A stretch of 64,000 bases of DNA from positions 1,291,813-1,355,812 of the forward strand of contig CAJNDS010002390.1 in NCBI GenBank assembly GCA_905221605.1. The letters are read 5' to 3'. Positions 49,580 to 59,829 of the stretch are shown piece by piece (within the stretch, counting starts at the first letter, position 1; the number at the start of each line of letters is the position of its first letter). Below the pieces are notes generated by a model. The model did not search any database, had not been told where the DNA came from, and was given only the letters and a program-made list of their open reading frames with translations. A program made the position numbers and the translations under genes. The DNA comes from Symbiodinium natans. Its lineage: Eukaryota > Sar > Dinophyceae > Suessiales > Symbiodiniaceae.

Positions 49580-50340
49580 GGAGTATTGTAGGAAGTATTT
49601 TAGGCTTATTGTAGTTGAAGGTTGTTTGACGATCTAGTCTATGGGTTAGTGGTTATGCACAGCATCCTTTTGCAATGCTATGACGCAGGACGATAGGCGA
49701 TTTCGAGATATCGCCGTTCAACACGACACCTACCATAACGTGCATCAATTCTCATACAGCTCTCGGTGCCAGGCGTAGAAATATGCTTCAGTAGATCCCG
49801 TACCCCATACTGTAGTTGCACAATGCATTCCTTGCATGGACATGCCCAGTCCATCAGTTGCTCAGATTGGTACCACGCTGCTTGGCTCAGGCCATGTTTT
49901 GAAGATAGCCAAGCCAATGGCCCTTAATTGTCTTTGTGGAAGGGCACGTCTAGCCAACATAGACCACATGCCAACAGCATCTGCCAGTTCAGTTTTATTC
50001 ACGATTGCCCAGCTTATCTATTTTCGCACTTCAGTTTAGCGGCGAAGTCAGGCAACATTGTTGAATCATGTCCCAGCGTCTGCGGCGTGTTGATTCATTC
50101 GACGACATCAAGAGAGCTGGCTTGTTCCGTGGAGTTTCCATTCTGAACGTGCTCTACTCACAGGCAGATGTTGGGGAAAGATGGTTCCAGCGGCATGTCA
50201 CCTGTATCCATACACGCACATACATGCATGATATGGTTTGAACATGTGTCAGCCTTTGTTTGGACGATCAGATGCATGAAGCCATGTTGAACCCACCCTG
50301 TGCACGAGATACCACCTTGTGCATTTGCCCGAAAGTAGGT
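49580..50340. other. Repeat-free island with small ORFs on both strands
   Basis: No telomere-like heptamers over 760 bp, unlike its surroundings. A minus-strand ORF (49678-49917; WYQSEQLMDWACPCKEC...) and a plus-strand ORF (49836-50039) overlap. Neither shows a recognisable domain, so I cannot tell if either is real. Confidence 0.3.
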
Positions 50341-50499
50341 TTAGGGTTTAGGGTTTACGGTTTACGGTTTACGGTTTAGGCTTGGGGATCACTCGGTAGG
50401 CCCTTGGGACATTTTTCATTTTTTCCCTTATTGGGTGTAAGAGGGTCATATTCAGGAATATGTTTCACAGGATTTTGGGGCCATCCTAGCTCATGTGGG

Positions 50500-50573
50500 C
50501 CCTAGACCCTAAACCCTAAACCCTAAACCCTAAACCCTAAACCCTAAACCCTAAACCCTAAACCCTAAACCCT
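50500..50573. repeat. CCCTAAA array
   Basis: Ten perfect C-strand heptamers after a short GGGTGTAAGAGGGTC-type spacer. No gene between 50574 and 50849. Confidence 0.96.
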
Positions 50574-50849
50574 CCGGTAGGAGCCTTTTTCATGGTCCTC
50601 ATGAAGTTTAAGAGGGTTTTTATGGGGCAGCCTGGGAAGCGAACACTGGTATTAGCTTCTCGGTTCCTACTGCTACCGTAAGAAACCCTCAAAAGTCGGT
50701 GAGTGTTTCTAGCATTTTTCACTTTGCATCGGGTTTCGGGTTTAGGGTTTAGGGTTTAGGGTTTAGGGTTTGGGGTTTGGGGTTGGGGCTTAAGGCTTCG
50801 GAGGGTTACTTTGAAAGCCTCGGCCGATACCCTGAACCCTAACCTGGAG

Positions 50850-50928
50850 GCTGTCATCTTTGCCAGCGGCCTCGCCGGCGTGATTGGTGCTGCCGCCGAA
50901 GGAAGATCGAGCACCTGGGCCATCATTT
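50850..50928 (+). CDS. Gene D exon, Gly/Ala-rich segment
   Basis: Acceptor AACCTGGAG. The frame reads AVIFASGLAGVIGAAAEG then RSSTWAII before TGA; the donor is not fixed (GA donor GAAG/GAAGAT is possible). FASGLAG weakly resembles VYAGLASKA of gene C. The frame is open upstream through CCCTGAACCCTAAC to 50818, so the 5' end could lie earlier. Confidence 0.45.
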
Positions 50929-51289
50929 GAATACAGGTACATCGCTTTGGGTTTAGGGTTAGGGAACCCTATGTTGGAGGTATAAGGGCGTACTCCTGTT
51001 TTGGCAAGGACCCATTGGGCCCAGTTTGTGGTCTTGCGGTTTTCTGTATGCCTACGAAGCATGACAAAGCCAAACATAGTTAGGCTGTTAGACTGATGCA
51101 TGCATAGGGGTAGTTCTCTAAATTAGGGTCCCTGTCTAAATAGGGCCCAAAGAATTGAGCCTAATATACAGAACAACCCGTAGAGATATGTGTGCAGCCA
51201 GCGGACAAAAGGCTCATGAATCAGCAGTCTACGTCAGGTCGGTCGTTATTCGGGCTTGCTCCATGGTTGTGGCTCTTGCATAGGCGAAC

Positions 51290-51365
51290 CCCCTAAACCC
51301 TAAACCCTAAACCCTAAACCCTAAACCCTAAACCCTAAACCCTAAACCCTAAACCCTAAACCCTA
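51290..51365. repeat. CCCTAAA array
   Basis: Ten perfect heptamers. 51366-51520 has no gene seen; a further short C-strand run (51514-51540) precedes the exon at 51560. Confidence 0.96.
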
Positions 51366-51559
51366 CTTAAACCCCAAACCTACTGAAAGCGCATCTGAAT
51401 TCAGCCCAGGCTTGCGAAGCGCAGATGACTCAGACAGAGGCACATTGCTGTCTCGCCCAAGTCACATGTCAAAACCACCACTGACCTTCCATCTGATCTG
51501 CTTCAAGTGTTAGAACCCTAAACCCTAAACCCTAAACCCTTATCGCCATTGTGCTCCAG

Positions 51560-51645
51560 GTGCTATTGATGCAATGTTCGAATCAACCAGTCCAGCTGAT
51601 AGAGTAGCAGCTCGGTTGCATGGCCAGCTGCAAACCTCCACATTT
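51560..51645 (+). CDS. Gene D exon, soluble
   Basis: Acceptor TTGTGCTCCAG, donor ACATTT/GTTTGG. Two nt plus 28 codons read AIDAMFESTSPADRVAARL then HGQLQTSTF. C-strand repeats upstream, GCTTAGGG/TTTAGGG downstream. Good codon pattern; function unknown. Confidence 0.5.
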
Positions 51646-51762
51646 GTTTGGGGCTTAGGGGTGTTTAGGGTTTAGGGTTTGGGGTTTACGGTTTTGGGTT
51701 TTGGGTTTAGGGCTTAGGGTTTAGGGTTTAGGGTTGAGGGTTTGGGGTTTAGGGCGTGACAG

Positions 51763-51824
51763 CTGCAACTGGAAGCACCTTGCTTGTTTCGTGCGTGGTC
51801 ATTTTCTGCTTCATGAGCATTCAA
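51763..51824 (+). CDS. Gene D exon, membrane segment
   Basis: Acceptor GCGTGACAG, donor ATTCAA/GTTGGC. Two nt plus 20 codons read ATGSTLLVSCVVIFCFMSIQ; read-through would add VGL. It resembles GLVIACMAIWTMSGQLGLP at 61046 (8 of 17 aligned positions identical), so genes D and E may be relatives. Confidence 0.55.
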
Positions 51825-52461
51825 GTTGGCTTAAACCCTCAAACCCTAATTAAGCCCTAAACCCCAAACCCCGAACCCTTCTGTTGCTTGCATGACGAAT
51901 TTCAGTCCATGCGACGCTGCCAGGCTATTAGCTGACAAGCGCCTGCTGTATCTTATTTGTGGTTTAGGGCTTAGGGTTTAGGGTTTTGAGCCAAACAGGT
52001 GAGTCAAGCAATCCTGCACACGCGCATCCCTAACATCTTGCACCCACACCCTTCTCCAAACCAAGATGCACAACAACAAAAGGCAGCCCCTTTTGTCCTA
52101 TGCTATTGGGTAACCGGGTCATGGCGCTGCGTTCTAGGATGGACCCTTGTATCTCATAGTATATTGCAAGCATATGTTTAGTAGTACAGTAAGACTCAAA
52201 AATTGATTCATGGGGGTTGCATTAAGATTGTATGATCGCATAGTAGCACTGTGATCAGATTGCGCTACGGTGCTGCAATATCAGCGTACGCGTAAAGGAT
52301 GTCTCAGGGACACGAGTGCTCCCTTCCAGGCTTTCTCCCTCAGAAACCCTATACTTTGTCATATTTGGGTAACATTTTACATGATTAATTGTACTTAAAC
52401 CCAATAAGGAATGAACAAGTACAGTTTTACTACTATCCCAAGCATGAATCAGCAGAAACCC

Positions 52462-52550
52462 TAAACCCTACAAACCCTTGGACTTGCTGGACTGTGCGAC
52501 GTGCTCATCATGAAGCATCCTCTTGGCCTGCCACATGATGATGCTTCTGG
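52462..52550 (+). CDS. Possible exon between C- and G-strand repeats
   Basis: The frame reads LGLAGLCDVLIMKHPLGLPH then DDASG. The position fits the bracket pattern (CCCTAAA at 52458, TTTAGGG from 52568), but no AG acceptor is present directly upstream. Confidence 0.25.
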
Positions 52551-52565
52551 TGGGGGGGGGGGGAA

Positions 52566-52922
52566 TTGGGTTTAGGGTTTAGGGTTTAGGGTTTAGGGTT
52601 TAGGGTTTAGGGTTTAGGGTGTAGGGTTTAGGGTTTAGGGTTTAGGGCCTGGTGGAATGGAAGCTCGCTCGTGGGGAAGTCCTCTGGCATGTACCATGGA
52701 TGCGGTGGTTTGGGTGGTGCTGGCGTTGTGGCGGATGGTCCCGCCTTGGGCCATGATGGTGGGCCGTCTTCTACACCCTAAGCCTTAAACCCTAAACCCT
52801 AAACCCTAAAAGTGGACTTGGACATGGTGGAAGAGGTTTAGGGTTTAGGGTTTAGGGTTTAGGGTTTAGGGTTTAGGGTTTAGGGTTTAGGGTTTAGGGT
52901 TTAGGGTTTAGGGTTTAGGGTA
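52566..52922. repeat. TTTAGGG arrays flanking a GC-rich spacer
   Basis: G-strand arrays at 52566-52647 and 52833-52921 with a spacer at 52648-52770 (open as MEARSWGSPLACTMDA...) and a short CCCTAAA run at 52775-52808. The spacer has G-strand repeats on its left and C-strand on its right, the intron-interior pattern, so I do not call it an exon. Confidence 0.9.
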
Positions 52923-53150
52923 CATGACGGGAGTGCAGCAAGTGGTGGGGGGTATGGGACGAGGAGGAGATGTCAGCACGCTGGTTTCACCGTTTACAGG
53001 AGGACGGGCAACCGTCTCGCCTGCATGGAAAAGGGGAGAACACAGTTTTAACCCAAACTTAAGACCTTAAATCCTAAACCCTAAAACCCTCAGCCCTGAA
53101 CACTCAACCCTAAATGAAACCCTGTAAACCCTAAACCTAAACAACCCGAG

Positions 53151-53237
53151 GATTACTTCATCAGCCACACCTGGAGTTCGGACCGGTGGACGAAGTATCT
53201 TGCTTTGTGTTTGCACCTGAGCTTTGGCAGAAGAGCT
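53151..53237 (+). CDS. Gene E exon, TIR-like box 1 (DYFISHTW)
   Basis: Acceptor ACAACCCGAG. The frame reads DYFISHTWSSDRWTKYLAL then CLHLSFGRRA before TGA at 53238. TIR domains begin with a strand of the type DVFIS(H/F); the His-x-Trp after it is, from memory, typical of dinoflagellate homologues. The donor is not fixed (a GA donor within AGAAGAGCTT/GAG is possible). CCCTAAA upstream and TTTAGGG downstream. Confidence 0.6.
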
Positions 53238-53754
53238 TGAGTTCTAAACCCGCAAGGGTTTAGGGTTTAGGTTGTAGGGTTTAGGGCGTAAGGCTTCGGG
53301 TTTAGGGTTTAGGGTTGTGTTTTGGGGTTAGGGCTTACGGTACTTGAGGGTTCATGGGCAGTCAGCAGTTGGATTGCCAAACTCTCAACTCATAACCCTC
53401 TAATAGGGCTTACGCTTCAGGAGCACAATGCAGGGCCCGACAGCAGGACCGCTCTGCACTTCACGAGCGTGAGCACACGTGTCTGAGGCGCGATGTTGAA
53501 CCCGACATACAGGTAAAGCGCCAAGCGAAGCCAGGAAAGATCCCAAGATCCAGTGTTCTGCGACACGGACCGATTGAAACCTCAACAGTGCGCCCGGGAC
53601 CGAGGCGGTAGCCATATCTCCACCGGATGGGACGTAGGCTGCGCGCACGTACCTCAACCTTATCATCCCTAGTCCTAAACCCTAAACCCTAAACACCAAA
53701 ACCCTAAACTTATTGGTTGGAACCACATGGTGCTTTCCCTTTGTTTCTTGCAAG

Positions 53755-53837
53755 TTTCACGGACCTGTTTGCCAAGGAACCTGCGTCTAGCAGTCTTCTC
53801 TTCGATTCTGACCTGGATGCTTGGCTCGCCTCCAGAT
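53755..53837 (+). CDS. Gene E exon, soluble acidic
   Basis: Acceptor TTTCTTGCAAG, donor CAGAT/GTGTAG. One nt plus 27 codons plus 1 nt read FTDLFAKEPASSSLLFDS then DLDAWLASR. TTTAGGG array directly downstream. Membership of gene E is by position. Confidence 0.55.
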
Positions 53838-53970
53838 GTGTAGGGTTTAGGGTTTAGGGTTTAGGGTTTGGGGTTTAGGGTTTAGGGTTTAGGGTTTAGG
53901 GTTTAGGGTTTAGGGTTTAGGGTTCAGGGTTTAGGGTCTAGGGTCTAGGGTCTAGGGTTTAGGTTTAGGG
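53838..53970. repeat. TTTAGGG/TCTAGGG array at an intron 5' end
   Basis: About 18 G-strand heptamers directly after the donor at 53838. 53971-54140 holds no supported gene; C-strand arrays follow at 54150-54220 and 54345-54450. Confidence 0.95.
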
Positions 53971-54463
53971 AGATGGCTGAGATTCTGGGCTCGTGCGGTC
54001 CGATCTTGCAGCGTATGATTGTATAATTGAAGCTATCGTATACCGTCTGGTCGTATAGCAGTATCCTGCACCATGCTATGCACTGCACTTGTAGCATACC
54101 CAAACACGTGTCTCAAAGCGCTGCTTTGGGGCTCTCAGAAGCCCTCAGCCCAAACCCTAAACCCTAAACCGTAAACCCTAAACCCTAAACCCTAACTCCT
54201 AAGCCCTAAACCCTAAACCCATCGCCTTAGTGGGCAAGGACCTTGTGCCCACTGTGTCATACCAGCGTCTCTAGAAGATTTGGCGTCAGCAGCGTCTCTA
54301 GAAGATTTGGAAGGCCCTAAACCCTAAGCCCTAGCCGAAGCCCCAGACTAAACCCTAAACCCTAACCCTAAACCCTAAACCCTAAACCCGAAACCCGAAA
54401 CCCTAAACCCTAAACCCTAAACCCTATAACCCTAAACCCTAAACCCTTAACCCAGACTCCAAG

Positions 54464-54543
54464 GATCCTGACTGCCACTGCTCTGGTGCTTTGGGCTGGC
54501 TCACTTGGTGCCTGGGGAGGCAGCAGGCAGCTCAAGCGCGACC
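54464..54543 (+). CDS. Possible gene E exon
   Basis: Acceptor GACTCCAAG after CCCTAAA arrays. The frame reads ILTATALVLWAGSLGAWGGS then RQLKRD. The 3' end is not defined and a second frame is open. Confidence 0.35.
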
Positions 54544-54559
54544 CTAAGCATAGTAGCTG

Positions 54560-54859
54560 TTCTACACAACTCCCAATGCGTGCGCGTCTATATCATGCAT
54601 GGTATTTATGTGTATGTGTCTAGATGTGTGCATATATTCGTTTAGACTTGTGCACGCATTCGCACATAGACACATAGAACGCATATGCACATAGACGTAT
54701 TTACATACATGCATATTATATATACACACGCAGTATACATACATGTATGTTGATGTACGCTTATTTCATGTATTTACACAATAGATTTACATGTATATTT
54801 ACATATAGACGTATATATATATATATATGTGTACACGTATGCATATGCATATGCATATG

Positions 54860-54900
<41 letters not shown>

Positions 54901-55140
54901 GCACATGGACATATTTATGTATTTGCATATAACCTTTTTTGCAAAATATACATAATCTACACAGCTATGTGTAAACAGATATATACATAGAGTGAGATTT
55001 GTATATGCACATACACACACATACATACATATACATATATATATATATTCATATGCATATTTATATTTATATTCATATTTTTATTTATATTTATATTTGT
55101 ATTCATGCACATGTGCGTGCGTATGTATGTACGCCTGATT
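54560..55140. repeat. Interspersed TATA/CATA/TTTATA microsatellites
   Basis: Compound tract including (TGCATA)n and (CATATA)n at 54836-54900, a TA run at 54811-54827 and TTTATATTCATA units (55060-55100). The ORFs on both strands are Tyr/Ile/Cys/His repeat translations. Confidence 0.92.
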
Positions 55141-55427
55141 GTTTGTATGTTTCTGTTTGTCTGTGAGCACGTGAGTGCGACTCTCTTTCCAGTGCTTCCC
55201 GTTGTGGGCGAGTGAACTGTGCCTTGTGGCAAACCCCTACACAGCAGGATCTGTTTTCATAGCGTTGCTTACGAGGTTTTAGGGTTTTTAGGGTTTAGGG
55301 TTGTTCTTGGGGTTCCTATTATGGCTTTCACCTTTTGCGCACAGCCTTCTTCAGGAGATCCCTGTGAGGGGCCATGAGTATGAGAAAGGGCCCTTTGACT
55401 CTTAAAGTTGTGGCCAGTGTGTGTCAG

Positions 55428-55524
55428 GCTGCTTTTGCCATCTCTGGTCTATTGGCCGATGGCTATCTTCTACCTCGTCTTCTTTTATGGCCATTTGCTG
55501 AGCAGCCGCTTGGACGTCGCACAA
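55428..55524 (+). CDS. Gene E exon, membrane segment
   Basis: Acceptor CAGTGTGTGTCAG, donor GCACAA/GTGAGA. One nt plus 32 codons read LLLPSLVYWPMAIFYLVFF then YGHLLSSRLDVAQ. It leaves phase 0, matching 55641. One strong hydrophobic helix. Confidence 0.65.
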
Positions 55525-55640
55525 GTGAGATTCTCAAAAAATGAAGCGTCAGCACAAGAAAGCTCGCACATTCCTTGAATAATCCGACCGAAGCCCAAGT
55601 AGGGCAAGAGTGGTCAAAGGGCAGTTAAGGACATTGGCAG

Positions 55641-55710
55641 AAGTTGCCGACTGTTTGGCTGGACAAGATGTGCATTCATCAGGGGGACGAGGCCAGGGCG
55701 TACTGCTCTG
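55641..55710 (+). CDS. Gene E exon, TIR-like LDKMCIHQ motif
   Basis: Acceptor GACATTGGCAG. The frame reads KLPTVWLDKMCIHQGDEA then RAYCSG. The (L/V)DKxCIxQ motif is, as I recall, recurrent in dinoflagellate TIR-like membrane proteins. The donor may be GC-type at GACGAG/GCCAGG (55697), giving phase 0 into 56395, or GT at TCTG/GTCGAT (55711). Confidence 0.6.
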
Positions 55711-55737
55711 GTCGATGTGGGGTTCCCGAAAACAGCT

Positions 55738-55850
55738 ACCAATTACTTAAGAACCCCCCCCCAAAAAAAAAAAACATATTCTTCGTTACAAGGGTAATAT
55801 AGGGATTGTTATTTTCCATTTTTTGGGGGTTCTTGAGCAAATAGGGGTAT
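55738..55850. mobile_element. MITE-like palindrome, family V (TTGCTTAAGAACCCC)
   Basis: ATTACTTAAGAACCCCCC at the left and GGGGGTTCTTGAGCAAAT at the right, with TTACAAGGGTAATATAGGGA inside. Other copies at 39873-39970 and 57268-57380. Confidence 0.75.
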
Positions 55851-56044
55851 CCTTTTTGGGGGCCCCTTTATCAGGGGATTCTATTCTGTTTGGGGTATGA
55901 AAGGGGTACCCCTTCTATGGGAAAGAACCATGTCACCTACTCGACAAGACAAACCAACACGAGAACATCTCAAGGGAGGTATTGAAAACACAGGAGGGAG
56001 TCTCTTTCCAAGCAAAATCCCCCATACAAATGATCTGTTGGGGG

Positions 56045-56098
56045 CCCTAAACCCTAAACCCTAAACCCTAAACCCTAAACCCTAAACCCTAAACCCCA
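56045..56098. repeat. CCCTAAA array
   Basis: Seven perfect C-strand heptamers. 56099-56390 has a direct repeat of AATCATGATTTGGGGA...TATTTCTCAATTTG (56236-56267 and 56293-56322), and a poly-T/poly-G junction (56323-56352). Confidence 0.95.
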
Positions 56099-56394
56099 AA
56101 CTGGCATCCTTAGCCTGCTTTAAGCATTACGTGCGAAGGTTGGCCTCCCTAAACATGGGTAGAACGACGCTACCCAGAGCTTCCACGCCGCTTCGTTGAG
56201 GGAACCAACTCAGATGATATTTCAAGAGCTCTGCTAATCATGATTTGGGGATTATTTCTCAATTTGGGGGGGATCAAGTTCAAGAACCCTACTAATCATG
56301 ATATGGGGAGTATTTCTCAATTTGTTTTTTTTTTTTTTGGGGGGGGGGGGGGCCTAAAACCCTGGGAAAACCCTAAAGCTTGCGGTTTCGCCAG

Positions 56395-56491
56395 GCCATG
56401 AAGGCGCAGCAGGTTACTGCGTTGCCCGTGTTCGTGGCATGCTCCTCGCGAATTTTGGTCTTATGGGATGACACCTGCTGCTTGGCTAAAT
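56395..56491 (+). CDS. Gene E exon, TIR-like LPVFVACS..LVLWDDT motif
   Basis: Acceptor GTTTCGCCAG, consensus donor AAAT/GTAAGG. Thirty-two codons plus 1 nt read AMKAQQVTALPVFVACSSRI then LVLWDDTCCLAK. In TIR folds a strand of this type (L.VL...Y) precedes a SxWCxxEL helix; that WC motif was not found downstream. A GC donor after DDT would remove CCLAK. Confidence 0.65.
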
Positions 56492-56894
56492 GTAAGGTTT
56501 TGGTTTTAATTACCCTAAACCCTAAACCCTATACCTCAGGACTTTTGTGGACCGGGGTTGAGGAGCTGGGGTCGGGGACTTTAGCGCTCAGCCTGTAATT
56601 ATAGGGGTTCCCCTATCAAGTGAAGCTGCAGGCGGCTTTTCGCATTTCAGGGTCCCTAAGCCCTACAGTAAACTTAGCCTTGAACCCTAAACTACGCCGG
56701 ATGAGCCCCTTATTCCGTATTGCGGCATTTAAGTTCCCTTTATAAGCCCCTCTCAGCCAGAAAGGTTTTTAAGACCTAGGTTACTTTTTGGGTCGAGCAA
56801 ACCCTAAGCCTGAGATTCAGGCAGGGTTTAGGGCTATTTTGGGGTCAACCGTGAATCCACCAGTTCAGGCAACAACTCTCATAGACGGTGGTAG

Positions 56895-57070
56895 GTTTCA
56901 GGGCCGGTTTAGGGTTTAGGGTTTAGGATTTAGGGGGTTTAGGGGGTTTAGGGTTTTTAGGGTTTTTAGGGTTTTTAGGGTTTTTAGGGTTTTTAGGGTT
57001 TTTAGGGTTTTTAGGGTTTTTAGGGTTTTTAGGGTTTTTAGGGTTTTTAGGGTTTTTAGGGTTTAGGCTT
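56895..57070. repeat. TTTAGGG then GTTTTTAGG 9-mer array
   Basis: Fourteen copies of GGGTTTTTA after a few TTTAGGG. A further TTTAGGG/TTTGGGG run lies at 57161-57270 with a short GC-rich spacer between. Confidence 0.96.
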
Positions 57071-57267
57071 TAGGGCTTCAGACGCTTGACCGCGGCATCT
57101 CCTGGCCCCTCTGCTCTATACTCTGCGCCACCCCAGCCGATGTATCTTCCTCCTCCGCCTTTAGGGTTTAGGGTTTAGGGTTTAGGGTTTTGGGTTTAGG
57201 GTTTAGGGTTTGGGGTTTGGGGTTTAGGGTTTAGGGTTTAGGGTTGAGGGTTGAGGGTGTAGGGTTT

Positions 57268-57380
57268 AGGGTACTATTTGCTTAAGAACCCCGCCAAAAA
57301 TGCAAGATAACAATCCCTCTATTACCCTTATATGGAAGAGCATTTGTGTTTTTTGAGGGGGTGCTTAAGCGAATAGTCAA
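57268..57380. mobile_element. MITE-like palindrome, family V
   Basis: TATTTGCTTAAGAACCCCGC at the left, GGGGGTGCTTAAGCGAATA at the right, with CCTCTATTACCCTTATATGG inside. It starts directly at the end of a TTTAGGG array. Confidence 0.75.
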
Positions 57381-57446
57381 AAACGGTGTGTACATGGAGT
57401 GCGCAAATCTCATCATCTGCCGTCTGACACTACCCGATTCGTGCAG

Positions 57447-57509
57447 GAGAAGCACGCTCAGAAATTCAATGCTAGCGTGCCAGTGCTCTGGAGCATACAT
57501 TGCCTCACG
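57447..57509 (+). CDS. Gene E exon, unknown
   Basis: Acceptor CCGATTCGTGCAG, donor CTCACG/GTAAAT. Twenty-one codons in phase 0 read EKHAQKFNASVPVLWSIH then CLT. Good splice signals; placement in gene E is by position. Confidence 0.45.
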
Positions 57510-57803
57510 GTAAATGCCAAAGACGCGTGGAATCATCTGAACCTGAGATCTCAACGACGAATGCCTAGAAAAAAAACCACCGCAGTCAGCTGAGATTGTG
57601 AACCCAGGCCCTGCTAAGCAGTCCCGTAGCATTCCTCCGAGGTAGGATAAGGGGGGGCCCCTAAAAGGGAACCCCTATTCAGCCTCTTCTGCCTCTCTTA
57701 AGTAGGGACCTTATTCAGAGGATCAAGATCCCCAAGGGTATTCCTAATCCTATCCCCTAATGCTGTAGCAAGCAAACCGTTTTGCTTGCCTACTGCTCCG
57801 CAG

Positions 57804-57862
57804 CAGCAGCAGTAGCAGTTGCCTCGAAAGCGGCCCGAACTCTGCAGCAAGCCGCCCTTAGG
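57804..57862 (+). CDS. Gene E exon, Ala-rich helix
   Basis: Acceptor TACTGCTCCGCAG, donor CTTAGG/GTCAAG. Two nt plus 19 codons read AAVAVASKAARTLQQAALR. Phase does not fit 57509 directly. Confidence 0.4.
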
Positions 57863-57884
57863 GTCAAGGCTACTGCAGACCAAG

Positions 57885-57913
57885 CATACACACACACACA
57901 CACACACACACAG
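57885..57913. repeat. (CA)n microsatellite
   Basis: About 14 CA dinucleotides. 57914-58480 shows no splice-supported exon. Confidence 0.95.
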
Positions 57914-58842
57914 AGAGCCGAGATTTTGAGCGTCTATGGTGCAATTTGGAGCTTGCCACCTTCGCCAAGTACGGCAGTGCAGAGAGAGTTGAAATACGGC
58001 GGCTCGGTTGCATCTCAGAGCACCTGTTGAACCCCCTTCAAGCCCTTGAGGCTCGGACAGCCGGTAATTAAAGCAAACCTAAACTCTAAACCCTCAACCC
58101 TAAACCATAAACCCTAAAGCCATAAACGGTATGCATGCTGCAGCTTACGACTCCCTCGACCGTGGTGATTTAGGTTTTAGAGTTCAGGGGTTCGGACCAG
58201 GATGTTAAATAGTTTGTTTGGGTTCAGGGTAAACACTTAGTTCTCTGTCAGTGGGATGTTGATGTAGCAGGAGGAACACTAAATAAACGCCACCAAGAAG
58301 CTTGTGTTTGCCATTTACTAACAGAGCAGACATGATCCACAAGCACTGTATGCCTTGAGCCACATCCCTGGCGTGATAAGTCTCCCGAGCAGGAGGGCGA
58401 ATTTCTTTGGTCTTGGGGTGGGATCAGCCATATTGAAGCCGCGACCCGTCTTTCGATAGCACGCAATCTCTCGGAAGGATGAACGAAAGCCCTAAACCCT
58501 AATCCCTAAACCCGAAAACCCCCTAAACCCTAAACCCTAATCCCTAAACCCTATACGTGGGGAATGCAAAGGGGGAAAGGAAACCAAGAAATCAACCCCA
58601 ATGACCACCCTGAATATATCCCTGGACCAACCAACAAAAACCACAGAACCCCAAAGGGCCCAACACCTTTTACTCTCACAGCAGATCAAGCTGTTCATCT
58701 TGAGCCAAATATTTTTGCGGGACATTGCCCTTTTCCACCGATTCACTTCAACCTCCGCACCCTAAACCCTAAACCCTAAACACTAAAACCCTAAACCCTA
58801 TCCCTTAAACCCTAAACCCTAAACCCTCAACCCCCCAAAAAG

Positions 58843-58968
58843 GCCGCTGTGGTTGGCTCCATGGCTCCTCTGGTCCATGCTCCTCGATCTCGCCAGCGCT
58901 TCGTTCTTCGAGGTCTGTGAGGTCGCCTTCCCGATTCCTGGCTGTCGTGAAGTCGTGAACTTACCCTA
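58843..58968 (+). CDS. Gene E exon, Trp/Leu-rich membrane segment
   Basis: Acceptor CCAAAAAG after CCCTAAA repeats. One nt, then PLWLAPWLLWSMLLDLASAS, FFEVCEVAFPIPGCREVVN, open to CCCTAA. A donor at GAG/GTCTGT or GAG/GTCGCC may shorten it. Strong hydrophobic composition. Confidence 0.5.
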
Positions 58969-59612
58969 AACCCTAAACCTGAAACCCTAAACCCTAACCC
59001 CTAAACCGCTAACCTCCTAAACCCCTAAACCGTCCCCTAAACCCCTAAACCCCTAAACCAACCCTGAACCCCTGAACCCCTGAACCCCTGAACCCTGAAC
59101 CCTGAACCCTGAACCCTGAAACCTAAACCCTTAGCCCTTAGCCCTGAACTTGAACCCGGAGTAGGCCCTGTTTCTTTATTTAGGGTAGGAGGTTCCAATA
59201 TATTCCCCTTAAAACCAAAAAAGGACACCCTTTTTATTCCTAGGTTACTCCTGGGTCTAGTAAACCCTACAGTACGGCACCCTTGCAATAAGGAGCCTCC
59301 CCAAACGGGACCCCGGCGCAGAGAACTACCTAGGTGTTGCCCATGCTGTATCCGCTTTTGGGTGTTCGGTGCTGGTCGCAGGTTTTGTGGGTGATTGTGG
59401 TTGGGGCCTTCCATGAAGATTGAAGTGTGAATCCGAAGTGCTATCTGGATGGTTCTCTAAATCAGGGTCCCTTTTTGGCTAAACCCTAAACCCTAAACCC
59501 TAAACTCTTTTAGGGTTCATTTCGTCCCCAAGGTAGAGGCATGACACAGCTTCAAAGTGGATCAGGCTTTGTGGTTTCGGGTTTAGGGTTCAGGGTTTAA
59601 GGGATTAAGGGC

Positions 59613-59627
59613 TTAAGGGTTAAGGGT

Positions 59628-59672
<45 letters not shown>

Positions 59673-59828
59673 TTGGGCTTGATTGGGCTTGATTGGGCTT
59701 GATTGGGCTTGGGGCTTGGGGCTTGGGGCTTGGGGCTTGGGGCTTGGGGCTTGGGGCTTGGGGCTTGGGGCTTGGGGCTTGGGGCTTGGGGCTTGGGGTT
59801 TGGGGCTTGGGGTTTGGGGTTTGGGCGA
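59613..59828. repeat. GGGTTGA, GATTGGGCTT and GGGGCTT arrays
   Basis: Seven GGGTTGA heptamers, four GATTGGGCTT decamers, then about 16 GGGGCTT heptamers. Overlapping ORFs on both strands are repeat translations. Region 59040-59130 carries the C-strand counterparts (CCCCTGAA, CCCTGAA). Confidence 0.95.
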
Positions 59829-59829
59829 G

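Noticed and set aside
52648-52775. Open frame MEARSWGSPLACTMDAVV between repeats
   Set aside because: It has TTTAGGG on the left and CCCTAAA on the right (the intron-interior pattern) and no AG acceptor.
58564-58779. 71-codon ORF rich in Pro/Asn (NPNDHPEYIPGPTNKN...)
   Set aside because: Starts and ends in heptamer-like text with no clear acceptor or donor and unusual codon use compared with the other islands.
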